Below are positions 17,898-25,730 of a DNA stretch of 64,000 nt, piece by piece. A program made the translations under genes and the position numbers. The notes under the pieces are model-generated. The model was not told the origin of the DNA. It made no database searches and saw only the letters and a program-made list of their open reading frames with translations. The stretch spans positions 62,001 to 126,000 of the forward strand of contig NZ_JAGGJY010000007.1 of assembly GCF_017873245.1 (NCBI RefSeq). Reading direction: 5' to 3'. Each line of letters starts with the position of its first letter. Position 1 is the first letter of the stretch. This stretch comes from Clostridium tertium. Its GTDB lineage: Bacteria > Bacillota > Clostridia > Clostridiales > Clostridiaceae.

Positions 17898-18515
17898 ATA
17901 ATTTTCAATCAAAGTTATTACTTTGTCTCTAATATCTTCAATCGGAAAATTTTCACCTGGACAAAGAGTTTTATAAACATCTCTATGTCCTATTATTTTA
18001 TAAATATCATATTTTAATGATGTATATAATGATAGTTTATATAAGCTTTCTAATTGTTCTTCTGTTGGATACTCATCTTCAAAATTTCCTTCTAAACAAA
18101 TTCCAATTGAACTGTTATTTTCTCCTTTTGTATGTGCACCTTCGGCATTTTCTGGTCTTCCAGAATATATACTGCCATCTTTTCTTATATAATAATGATA
18201 TCCAATTCCTTTCCATCCTTTAGATTTATGATATTCATTTATTTCTTCAGGACTCCATTCACCTCTTGCAGAATGATGATATATTATCTTATTGGGATTA
18301 TTAGTTAATTCTAGTCTTTCTTTCCATTTATAATCTCTACATATAATATTTAAATCTTTTTCTAATAATTTTATATCATCATAACTAATATTTATATTAT
18401 AAAAAGTTCTATAGCTTATCTTAAAATAGCTTCTTAAATTTTCTTTAAATAATACTAATATAACTAAAGCACTAATCGGAATAATTATTAATAACAAAAT
18501 CTTATTTAATTTCAA
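17883..18515 (-). CDS. N-acetylmuramoyl-L-alanine amidase, membrane anchored (Amidase_2/PGRP fold)
   Basis: The 210-residue protein has an N-terminal membrane segment (residues 5-24) and a type 2 amidase domain from about residue 70. The zinc and catalytic residues fit the family: HHS (H80/H81), H128 in GAHTKG, and HRD...CPG (H177, C185). It cleaves the stem peptide from N-acetylmuramic acid on the outer face. Neighbouring genes do not point to a phage. Confidence 0.9.
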   Translation of the reverse strand: MKLNKILLLIIIPISALVILVLFKENLRSYFKISYRTFYNINISYDDIKLLEKDLNIICRDYKWKERLELTNNPNKIIYHHSARGEWSPEEINEYHKSKGWKGIGYHYYIRKDGSIYSGRPENAEGAHTKGENNSSIGICLEGNFEDEYPTEEQLESLYKLSLYTSLKYDIYKIIGHRDVYKTLCPGENFPIEDIRDKVITLIENYNKKE

Positions 18516-18572
18516 ATTTATTACCTTTTTATAATCATATATTATTTTTCATTATTATATTATTATAAAAAA

Positions 18573-18606
18573 AAGGTAAATATTCTAAAACTAGAATATT
18601 CACCTT
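18573..18606 (-). terminator. Terminator after the 128-aa membrane protein gene
   Basis: On the minus strand AAGGTGAATATTCTA pairs with TAGAATATTTACCTT (one A-C mismatch) and runs into eight T residues. Confidence 0.8.
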
Positions 18607-18620
18607 AACTTTATACATTT

Positions 18621-19007
18621 CTACAAAATAAAACTTATTAGTAAAGATATTGATCCTACAATTACTAAAGATATAGTTGTAATATCAATATTTATATTAA
18701 CTTTACATGAATCAATTATTCTTCTTCTATCGATTTCGTTTGTTTCTAAGCTTATATTAGCTAGCCACTGTGGATTAATTTGACCAAAATCTTGAAGAGA
18801 TAAGCTCATAGGATTTCCTCCTACCGCAGAAAATATACCCATCATTAATATTATTATGCCTTCAACAAAAATCACATCTCTAAAATTATACCCTTGAAAA
18901 CTAGAAATAATTTCTCCTAAACTAAAAGTAACCATCAAGCTAATAATACAAATAGTTATAAATTTTGATAAAGTTTTTGAATTCTTTTTAATCATAAGGA
19001 TCATCAT
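18621..19007 (-). CDS. Hypothetical membrane protein, 128 aa
   Basis: Three hydrophobic stretches are visible (about residues 14-34, 43-62 and 108-127), separated by a polar loop with NPMSLSLQDFGQINPQWLAN. No family is recognised. AAGGG lies just before two tandem ATG codons at 19007 and 19004; the second has the better spacing. It is a single-gene unit. Confidence 0.65.
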   Translation of the reverse strand: MMILMIKKNSKTLSKFITICIISLMVTFSLGEIISSFQGYNFRDVIFVEGIIILMMGIFSAVGGNPMSLSLQDFGQINPQWLANISLETNEIDRRRIIDSCKVNINIDITTISLVIVGSISLLISFIL

Positions 19008-19281
19008 CCACCCTTCTTTGAAATCAATTACATTATAGCATTTTAGCCATTTTTTACAATATACTATTAAACTCCTAGGCTTTATTTAAATTATTAATAT
19101 TATAAAATTTCACAATTATCTTTAAAGAAATTAACATTTATTACATATATAATTTTTTATAATTTAATATATTTATAAATGTATTATCATATAAATATAT
19201 TTATATAATTTAAAATTTTTTTCTATAACAATTAAATAAATTTTTAATTAGAAATACTACTTTTTAAAATTTTTCACAATA
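19008..19281. other. AT-rich intergenic spacer, no feature seen
   Basis: This is the left half of the 480-bp gap before the heme oxygenase gene. It is nearly pure A/T, and I see no ORF or stable hairpin in it. Confidence 0.5.
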
Positions 19282-19302
19282 TATATGAACACGGTTCATA
19301 TA
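19282..19302. promoter_or_regulatory. Palindromic operator 1 upstream of heme oxygenase
   Basis: TATATGAAC-ACG-GTTCATATA has perfect 9-bp arms. It ends directly at a TTGACT -35-like hexamer (19303-19308). Confidence 0.65.
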
Positions 19303-19334
19303 TTGACTATTATGAACTATGTTCAAGATATAAA
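19303..19334 (+). promoter_or_regulatory. Putative heme oxygenase promoter
   Basis: TTGACT (19303-19308) is followed by GATATA or TATAAA (19327-19334) with a long spacer of 18 to 20 bp. The assignment is provisional because the spacing is not ideal. Operator 2 lies within the spacer. Confidence 0.4.
19313..19325. promoter_or_regulatory. Palindromic operator 2 inside the heme oxygenase promoter
   Basis: TGAAC-TAT-GTTCA repeats the half-site of operator 1 and is centred 27 bp further on, between the -35 and -10 regions, as a repressor site would be. Confidence 0.6.
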
Positions 19335-19411
19335 ATGCTAATTTCATAATTTCGTTTTTCAAGAAAAAATCTAAAGGATTATAAGGATATAAAGAGTTTG
19401 ATATTTTAACC

Positions 19412-19460
19412 AATAAAAATTATTATTAATATAAAGAATCAATTAATAATAATTTTTATT
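19412..19460 (+). promoter_or_regulatory. Long perfect hairpin in the heme oxygenase leader
   Basis: A 19-bp perfect A/T stem (19412-19430 with 19442-19460) with an 11-nt loop ends 13 nt before the ribosome site. No long T-run follows, so it is more likely an mRNA-stability or translation element than a terminator. Confidence 0.5.
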
Positions 19461-19488
19461 TAATTGTTATTTTAAAGGAGTGACTATA

Positions 19489-20112
19489 ATGAATAATTTA
19501 ATGATGGAAATTAGAGACAGAAGTAATGTATTACACAAAGCAACCGAAAATACCGGTTTCACAAAAAGACTTCTTGATAAAAATGCTACTATTGAAAGTT
19601 ATGCCGAATATATCTACAACTTATATTACGTATATCAAGCTATTGAAAATAATCTAGAGAATTTAAAGAATATAGAAACTATTGCTCCATTTGCAACACC
19701 AGAATTATATAGATCTGACTTTATTAAAGAAGATTTAAAAAATATTATATCAACTACATCATTTAAACCTCTATCCTCTACTATAGCATATGTAGATAAA
19801 ATTAATCACGCTTGTGCAAAAAATCCTAAATTAATAATTGCTCATGCATATACAAGATTTTTAGCAGATTTATTTGGTGGTAGAATATTTTATAGTTTAC
19901 TAAAAGATTATTATAATATAAATAATGATAGTTTAAATTATTACTCTTATAAGGATCTTAGAGATATGAAAGCTTATGTTATGAATTATCACAATATGCT
20001 AAATACCCTTGCTCTTACTGTCGAGGAAAAAGAAGATTTTATCATTGAAATTTGTAATTCATATATTTATAATATGGCAATTTCAAATGAGCTAGATTCT
20101 AAATGCTTTTAA
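19489..20112 (+). CDS. hemO: Heme oxygenase (biliverdin-producing type)
   Basis: It opens the heme ring to release iron, CO and biliverdin, and probably serves iron acquisition or heme detoxification in the cytosol. The proximal heme ligand is H16 (RSNVLHKATE), and the distal helix is represented by ADLFGGRIFYS. ATG 19489 is chosen because AAAGGAG lies 8 nt upstream; the in-frame GTG at 19480 is part of that ribosome site. This gives 207 residues, typical for bacterial HO. Two palindromes in its promoter suggest a dedicated repressor, not encoded nearby. Confidence 0.9.
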   Translation: MNNLMMEIRDRSNVLHKATENTGFTKRLLDKNATIESYAEYIYNLYYVYQAIENNLENLKNIETIAPFATPELYRSDFIKEDLKNIISTTSFKPLSSTIAYVDKINHACAKNPKLIIAHAYTRFLADLFGGRIFYSLLKDYYNINNDSLNYYSYKDLRDMKAYVMNYHNMLNTLALTVEEKEDFIIEICNSYIYNMAISNELDSKCF

Positions 20113-20139
20113 AAAGAAGTGGCTTTGCCACTTCTTTTT
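20111..20139. terminator. Bidirectional terminator between heme oxygenase and the Rrf2 gene
   Basis: The stem AAAAAGAAGTGGC / GCCACTTCTTTTT has a TTT loop. It overlaps the last codons of both convergent genes. Confidence 0.85.
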
Positions 20140-20569
20140 AAATATAGTATATAATTGTATCTTTTGATTTCTTATACTCATTTACTAAATCTTCTAATGT
20201 TATAGCAGAAAAATATTTACTTATTAAACAATTTATATCTTTCCATAAATTTTTATTTATAAAATTTTCTAATTCATTTTCTTCTTCTTCATTTATATCT
20301 ATAAATATATTTTCACCTTCTAAAACTTTTAAAATTTCACTAATTGTTAATTCACTTGGATTTTTTCCCAATATATATCCACCTTGAGCTCCTTTTCGAC
20401 CAACTATAATCCCACCTTTTCTTAATAAAGAAAATATTTGTTCTAAATATCTTTCTGAAATATTTTGTCTTTCAGATATTGTCTTTATACTTACATTTTC
20501 AGAATCTATATTTATAGCTAAATCAATTAATGCTCGTAAACCATATCTTCCTTTAGTTGAAATTTTCAC
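20138..20569 (-). CDS. Rrf2 family transcriptional regulator, CymR-like
   Basis: The 143-residue protein begins with the Rrf2 start MKISTKGRYGLRALIDLA. A winged helix follows, with the IsER-YLEQIFSLLRKGGIIVGRKGAQGGY region that recognises DNA. It has only one cysteine (C114), not the three that bind Fe-S in IscR or NsrR, so it fits the cluster-less CymR group. CymR represses sulfur and cysteine genes and in Bacillus works in complex with CysK; here cysK is the next gene upstream. A 263-bp spacer with a terminator separates them. Confidence 0.88.
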   Translation of the reverse strand: MKISTKGRYGLRALIDLAINIDSENVSIKTISERQNISERYLEQIFSLLRKGGIIVGRKGAQGGYILGKNPSELTISEILKVLEGENIFIDINEEEENELENFINKNLWKDINCLISKYFSAITLEDLVNEYKKSKDTIIYYI

Positions 20570-20791
20570 ATAATCACCTTTTTCTTTTTATTTTATATAT
20601 TTCAATTAATATATATCCAAACAAAAATATAATATCAAATAAATAGTTATTAAATTTATTCAATTCAAATAGTACAATTGAAAGCATAGATTATAATTTC
20701 CTATTACTAAATAATATCTTTATCTAAATTCTATCCATTATTGCAGCTTTTAGTTAAGAACTTAATCTTTACTATAACTCATATATTTAAT

Positions 20792-20828
20792 AATAAAAGC
20801 CACTACTATAAATAGCAATGACTTTATT
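20792..20828 (-). terminator. Probable terminator after cysK
   Basis: On the minus strand AATAAAGTCATTGCTA pairs with TAGTAGTGGCTTTTATT using several G-U pairs and one bulge, followed by a T-rich tail. Confidence 0.55.
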
Positions 20829-20832
20829 ATAA

Positions 20833-21759
20833 TTATTTATATAAATCAGTTGATAAATATCTTTCTCCTGTATCAGGTAATAAAACAACAATATTTTTAT
20901 TCTTATTTTCTTCTCTCTTTGCAAGCTCTGTAGCTGCTACTATAGCTGCTCCTGCTGAAATTCCAACTAACAGTCCTTCTGTCCTAGCAATATCTTTAGA
21001 TGCTTTAAAGGCAGCTTCATTTTCTACTGCAATTACTTCATCTATTATTGAAATATTCAAGTTTTGTGGTATAAATCCTGCCCCTATTCCTTGTATTTTA
21101 TGCGGTCCTGGCTTTCCCCCTGCAATAACTTGAGAATTTGTCGGCTCAACAGCTACTATCTTTACATTAGGATTTTTAGCTTTTAAAACTTCTCCTACTC
21201 CAGTAATCGTTCCACCTGTACCAACTCCGCCTACAAATATATCAACATTTCCCTCTGTATCTCTTAATATTTCTTCAGCAGTAGTTTTTCTATGAATTTC
21301 AGGATTAGATGGATTTTCAAACTGCTGTAGAATAACTGAATTTTCTATTGTGCCCTTAAGTTCATTTGCCTTCGCTATAGCTCCCTTCATTCCTTCTGAT
21401 CCAGGAGTAAGAACTAATTCAGCCCCTAATGCCTTTAAAAGATTTCTTCTTTCTAAACTCATAGTTTCTGGCATAGTTAATATTAATCTATATCCCTTTG
21501 CAGCAGAAACAAATGCTAAAGCTATTCCTGTGTTTCCACTTGTTGGTTCTATAATTACTGAATTTTTATTTAAAATCCCTTTTTTTTCTGCATCAATTAT
21601 CATTCCATATCCAATTCTATCTTTTACACTACCACCTGGATTGAAATATTCTAATTTACCTATAATAGTTGCTAAAGTGTTATTTTCCTTATTATAATTA
21701 GATAATTCTAGTAATGGCGTGTTCCCTATTAATTCAACTAAACTTTTTGCTATTTTCAT
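20833..21759 (-). CDS. cysK: Cysteine synthase (O-acetylserine sulfhydrylase)
   Basis: It makes cysteine from O-acetylserine and sulfide. The PLP lysine is K46 in [11 protein letters not shown], the substrate loop [11 protein letters not shown] is intact, and [11 protein letters not shown] binds the phosphate. It has 308 residues, the standard size. It lies upstream of the CymR-like gene and may also act as its partner. Confidence 0.97.
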   Translation of the reverse strand: MKIAKSLVELIGNTPLLELSNYNKENNTLATIIGKLEYFNPGGSVKDRIGYGMIIDAEKKGILNKNSVIIEPTSGNTGIALAFVSAAKGYRLILTMPETMSLERRNLLKALGAELVLTPGSEGMKGAIAKANELKGTIENSVILQQFENPSNPEIHRKTTAEEILRDTEGNVDIFVGGVGTGGTITGVGEVLKAKNPNVKIVAVEPTNSQVIAGGKPGPHKIQGIGAGFIPQNLNISIIDEVIAVENEAAFKASKDIARTEGLLVGISAGAAIVAATELAKREENKNKNIVVLLPDTGERYLSTDLYK

Positions 21760-21861
21760 TTTAACCTCTCCTTATATATCCCACTATTCCGATATGTTTA
21801 TTTTATACTTATATAATACTCTATTTTCATTAATTTGTGAATATCTTTTTTAAATTATAAA

Positions 21862-21899
21862 AAAAGAAATTGTATCATTATTATTATACAATTTCTTTT
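21862..21899 (-). terminator. Terminator after the first TehA/SLAC1 gene
   Basis: The stem AAAAGAAATTGTA / TACAATTTCTTTT has a 12-nt loop and T-rich flanks on the minus strand. Confidence 0.75.
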
Positions 21900-21913
21900 A
21901 AATTAAACATATT

Positions 21914-22864
21914 TTAATTTTCTTTAATACTTTTCATAAACATAGTAAAAAAATTAAATAGAACAAATGTTATTATTCCTGTAGTAATATATATCTGTAT
22001 TCCTGATATTTGCTTTATAATATTTCCTATAATTTCATATCCATCATTAATTAAGAAGCCTGACATTTTAATTGAAGCTAAAGTACCTATTGCCATTGGG
22101 AATGTTAATCCTGCAAAAGCTGGAGTGAATTTATAAGAGAAAAATTTTGGTAGCTTGTACACTACAAATAAAAGTGTACTAAACACTAAAATATATAATA
22201 GATATAATAAAATTTTATTAGGCTCTTCGACAACATTTATATAGCTAACTACACAAAGGCTTGATGGTGCTAATAATATTGCTTGTGTATGAAAAAATGC
22301 CTCTTTTAAAGGTATAGTTTTTAATCTTATAATAATGAATGGTAATATTACTAATAATACCATTATCCCATAATATAGTACTATCTTACTTATTAAAGGT
22401 TCTTTCATTACAGAACCTACTACTGTTGAAACCATTAACCCATTATAAGTTACAAACCAACTTGGAACAAATGTATCTTTATTTACTCCTTTAATAACAT
22501 TTCTATATGTAAATATTATTATATGTACTGTATGTAATAGAACGCCTATAAACCATAGCATTTTTCCAAAAGAATTATTATAGTCAAAGTAATATCCACC
22601 TAATATCATAGTTATCATAGTTATTCCTGCATAAAGACTAGCTGGAACTGTATTTGAATATTCTTTTTTACAAGTAGGATAAAATGCTAAAATTTTAACT
22701 AAATATGCTATTAAAATACCAGTTGCTATCCACATCGTTAAATGCCTTACCCAAGTATATCCTAACGATGAGTAAATGTTTGATAATGTTGCTGCTCCTA
22801 CCATTGTAGGTATTATTGGAATAGGTAAATTTTCTATTTTTCTAAAAATTAAATTATTTTTCAT
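21914..22864 (-). CDS. SLAC1/TehA family (TDT) anion channel or exporter, copy 1
   Basis: This 316-residue protein has about ten membrane segments of the tellurite-resistance/dicarboxylate transporter (TDT) family, which includes TehA and the plant SLAC1 nitrate/chloride channel. It starts with the family motif LPIPIIPTMVGAATLSN, and later segments contain FVPSWFVTYNGLM and AFAGLTFPMAIG. It closely resembles the copy at 23111 along its whole length. The nitrate reductase operons beside it suggest passage of nitrate or nitrite. It has its own promoter and a CRP/FNR-type palindrome. Confidence 0.88.
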   Translation of the reverse strand: MKNNLIFRKIENLPIPIIPTMVGAATLSNIYSSLGYTWVRHLTMWIATGILIAYLVKILAFYPTCKKEYSNTVPASLYAGITMITMILGGYYFDYNNSFGKMLWFIGVLLHTVHIIIFTYRNVIKGVNKDTFVPSWFVTYNGLMVSTVVGSVMKEPLISKIVLYYGIMVLLVILPFIIIRLKTIPLKEAFFHTQAILLAPSSLCVVSYINVVEEPNKILLYLLYILVFSTLLFVVYKLPKFFSYKFTPAFAGLTFPMAIGTLASIKMSGFLINDGYEIIGNIIKQISGIQIYITTGIITFVLFNFFTMFMKSIKEN

Positions 22865-22983
22865 AATTCCTCCTAAGCTAGTTTTAATTATTCTATTAAA
22901 TTCACATTATAATTTCAATACTTATTGTTAATTTTTTCACTTACATACGTATAAAAGATCTTTTATCATAATTCAACACTAGC

Positions 22984-23024
22984 ATTATATCACTAATAAA
23001 TATAATTTCCGTGATATTTATCAC
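22984..23024 (-). promoter_or_regulatory. CRP/FNR-type palindrome and -10 box of tehA-like copy 1
   Basis: GTGAT-ATTT-ATCAC (23011-23024) matches TGTGA-N6-TCACA except for one edge base. A consensus TATAAT lies at 22984-22989 on the minus strand. The palindrome centre is then about 41 bp upstream of the expected start, where a class II activator sits. No good -35 hexamer is present, which fits activator dependence. Confidence 0.6.
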
Positions 23025-23051
23025 AAAGTATCATTTTTGTTAAAACAAAAA

Positions 23052-23105
23052 AATACTACACTTCTTTTAACTATAATAATATCTAGCTTAATGAAGTGTA
23101 ATATT
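23052..23105 (-). terminator. Terminator after the first nitrate reductase operon
   Basis: AATATTACACTTC pairs with GAAGTGTAGTATT across a 28-nt loop on the minus strand and is followed by seven T residues. It ends the narB-fdx-oxidoreductase-TehA transcript. Confidence 0.7.
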
Positions 23106-23110
23106 CTTAT

Positions 23111-24061
23111 TTAATTAGTTTTTAAACTTTTAAATAGTATGTGTATAAATTTATACAAAACATATGCTATTATCGTTGTAGTAATATATATTTGTATTCC
23201 ACTTACTTCTTTTATAGTATACCCTAAAAAATCATTATTCAATTTTATAAAAAATGATGATGCTTTAATTGATGCAACTATACCTATTGCCATAGGGAAT
23301 GTTAAACCTGCAAACCCAGGCGTAAAATTATAAGAAAAAAACTTAGGTAACATATATAAAATAAATAATAATGTTAAAAATATTATTGAGTAAAGAATAT
23401 ATACAAATATCTTATTAGGATTATCTATAAAATTTAAATAACCTACTAAACAAAGGCTAGATGGTGCTAATAAAATAGCTTGAGTATGAAATAATGCATC
23501 ATTTATAGGCTCTTTTCTTAATCTAGAAATCATAAATGGTATTATTAATAAAAAAACTACAATTCCATAATACACTATAATCTTACAAATAAAAGGTTCA
23601 TTCATAGAAATTCCCACCACTGTTGAAACCATTATACCATTATATGTTACAAACCAGCTTGGAACAAATGTTTCTTTATCTACTCCTGAAAATACATTTT
23701 TATATGTGAAAATTATTATATGTATTGCATGTAATATTATACCAATATACCAAAGCCCTTTTCCTATTATTTCATTAAAATCAAAATAATAAGATCCTAA
23801 TATCATTAATATCATAGTAAATCCTGCATATAAACTTGAAGGAACTGTATTACTGTATTCACTTTTACATGTGTCAAAATAAATTGTTATCTTTATAACA
23901 TAAGCAATTAATATTATAGTTGCACATACCATTGTTATGTGCCTTATCCATGTATATCCCAAAGTCTGATACACATTAGATAAGGTAGCTGCTCCAACCA
24001 TTGTTGGCAAAATTGGTACAGGCATATTTTTTATCTTTTTTAACAGAGATTTATTCTCCAT
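23111..24061 (-). CDS. SLAC1/TehA family (TDT) anion channel or exporter, copy 2
   Basis: A 316-residue paralogue of the 21914 gene with the same membrane layout of about ten helices and the same motifs (MPVPILPTMVGAATLSN, FVPSWFVTYNGIM, GFAGLTFPMAIG). It lies 23 bp downstream of the FAD oxidoreductase gene, so it is the fourth gene of the first nitrate reductase operon. This linkage supports nitrate or nitrite as substrate, though TDT proteins also carry dicarboxylates, sulfite and tellurite. Confidence 0.88.
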   Translation of the reverse strand: MENKSLLKKIKNMPVPILPTMVGAATLSNVYQTLGYTWIRHITMVCATIILIAYVIKITIYFDTCKSEYSNTVPSSLYAGFTMILMILGSYYFDFNEIIGKGLWYIGIILHAIHIIIFTYKNVFSGVDKETFVPSWFVTYNGIMVSTVVGISMNEPFICKIIVYYGIVVFLLIIPFMISRLRKEPINDALFHTQAILLAPSSLCLVGYLNFIDNPNKIFVYILYSIIFLTLLFILYMLPKFFSYNFTPGFAGLTFPMAIGIVASIKASSFFIKLNNDFLGYTIKEVSGIQIYITTTIIAYVLYKFIHILFKSLKTN

Positions 24062-24084
24062 AATATACTCCTTTTTATTTATCT

Positions 24085-25308
24085 TTAGTATACAAACTCT
24101 AAATTTTCTGTTTCATTAAAAAAGTCTGAATAATCAATATCAAATAAAGGTTTTTTAACTCTATCCACATTTATTTTTTGTTTTATAAGTTGCGTCAAAA
24201 CTCCAACATATGATAAATCCCCTTGAACTATAGCTCCATAAATTGCTCCATCTTTATAAATTATCTTTTTATAATCTTTTCCATCAATATCAGTTATTTC
24301 TTCATAGCTTTCATCTGGCTTTACAACCATACCTAATGACATAGTAGCTACTCCGCAAAAATTCATTGTATTTTTGCTTCCAAAATAATCTTCCATAAAT
24401 GTTTCTTTACCAACCATATTATTTGCAGCTATCATCCCTTCTTTCACTGCTGTTGGCCATATTGGATTTCTTCCTGTTATATCCCCTGCACCATAAACAT
24501 CTCTAACATTTGTTTCACCTTTTGCATTTATTATAAGGCCAAATTTATCGCATTCTATTCCACTATCTTTCAAAAATCCTACATTTGATCTAACTCCCGT
24601 GCAAGCGATTATTAACTCACATGGTACTTCTTCTCCAGTATTAAGTTTTATAGAAATAGGATTATTTTCATCATCTACAATTACTTTTTCCGCCCTAACA
24701 CCAAACTTTAAATTTACTCCCTCTTTTTTTAATCTTTCTTCATATATATTTGCAGCATGTTTATCTAATTGGAGAGGAAGAAGTCTATCACCCATTTCAA
24801 TCAATGTTATATTTACATTGTAATCTAACAATCCTGCTAACGCATCAACACCAACAAGTCCAGCACCTAAAATTACAACATTTTTCACTTTTCTCGCAAT
24901 ATTTTTAATTTTTATAGCATCATCTAAATTTCTTAATCCTATTACATTATTAGCACTTCTTAAATTTTCTATTGGAGGTAAAAATGATGATGATCCAGTA
25001 GCAAGTAAAACTTTATCATACCTTAAATTATCTTCATTAGATAACTTTAATAATTTTTCTTTTATATCTATTCCAATAACTTCTACTCCTTTTATCCATT
25101 TTATTTTATACATTTCAAAAAAATTGTCTGGTGAAAAATCTAAATCTTCTATATCCCTTCTTCCATCTAAAAAATGATGAAGTATGCATCTTGAATAAAC
25201 ATGATCATCTTTAGATACTAAAGTTATTTCTGCATCTTTATCATGCTCTCGAATTGTTCTTGCTGCATTAATTCCAGATGCTGATGCACCTACTATAACA
25301 TATACCAT
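24085..25308 (-). CDS. FAD/NAD(P)-dependent oxidoreductase, nitrate reductase electron donor, copy 1
   Basis: The 407-residue flavoprotein has an N-terminal FAD-binding motif (IVGASASGINAARTI), a conserved redox-type YSRCILHHFLDG segment, an NAD-binding motif (ILGAGLVGVDALAG) near residue 150, and the second FAD motif (VYGAGDIT). It resembles the NADH-binding half of NirB and NasB-type proteins. It probably feeds electrons from NAD(P)H through the adjoining ferredoxin to nitrate reductase. Its start overlaps the ferredoxin stop by 1 nt, a sign of coupled synthesis. A close copy is at 34533. Confidence 0.88.
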   Translation of the reverse strand: MVYVIVGASASGINAARTIREHDKDAEITLVSKDDHVYSRCILHHFLDGRRDIEDLDFSPDNFFEMYKIKWIKGVEVIGIDIKEKLLKLSNEDNLRYDKVLLATGSSSFLPPIENLRSANNVIGLRNLDDAIKIKNIARKVKNVVILGAGLVGVDALAGLLDYNVNITLIEMGDRLLPLQLDKHAANIYEERLKKEGVNLKFGVRAEKVIVDDENNPISIKLNTGEEVPCELIIACTGVRSNVGFLKDSGIECDKFGLIINAKGETNVRDVYGAGDITGRNPIWPTAVKEGMIAANNMVGKETFMEDYFGSKNTMNFCGVATMSLGMVVKPDESYEEITDIDGKDYKKIIYKDGAIYGAIVQGDLSYVGVLTQLIKQKINVDRVKKPLFDIDYSDFFNETENLEFVY

Positions 25309-25721
25309 TATTTATATACCTCCTCTAAGCTTAATGCTCCCATGGGACATCTATCTACACAATGTGGATATTTAGTATCTGTAGATAAACACATATCACA
25401 TTTCATTACTTCTCTATTAGTTTGATAATCCATTTTTAGTACTCCATACGGACAACCCATAATACACATATAGCATGTTGCACATCGACTTTTATCATAA
25501 ATAACATATCCACTTTCATCATCTCTTCTCATTGCCCCTGTTGGACATGAATATACACATTCCGGTCTTGTGCAATGTCTACAGTAAATTGGTGCATATC
25601 TTCCTTCGCTATTAATAACTATTCTTCCTCTTGTATCTCTAGATCCATGAGAGACCTTGCAAGCAGTAGTACATGTTAAACATCCTATACATTTCTTTCT
25701 ATCGATTTTTATTCTTTTCAT
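25308..25721 (-). CDS. Four-cluster ferredoxin-type electron transfer subunit, copy 1
   Basis: This 137-residue protein is of the HycB/DmsB type, with four groups of cysteines predicted to hold four [4Fe-4S] clusters: CIGCLTCTTAC near residue 11, CRHCTRPECVYSC near 47, CATCYMCIMGC near 80, and CDMC...CVDRCP at the C terminus. It is the likely electron wire between the flavoprotein and the Mo enzyme. It is encoded 9 bp after the Mo subunit gene and overlaps the flavoprotein gene by 1 nt. Confidence 0.93.
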   Translation of the reverse strand: MKRIKIDRKKCIGCLTCTTACKVSHGSRDTRGRIVINSEGRYAPIYCRHCTRPECVYSCPTGAMRRDDESGYVIYDKSRCATCYMCIMGCPYGVLKMDYQTNREVMKCDMCLSTDTKYPHCVDRCPMGALSLEEVYK

Positions 25722-25730
25722 AATAATCTC

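Noticed and set aside
23034..23051. TTTTTGTT-AA-AACAAAAA as a Rex box
   Set aside because: The arms are mostly A/T runs overlapping the T-run of the terminator; the TTGTTA-N6-TAACAA spacing is not met.
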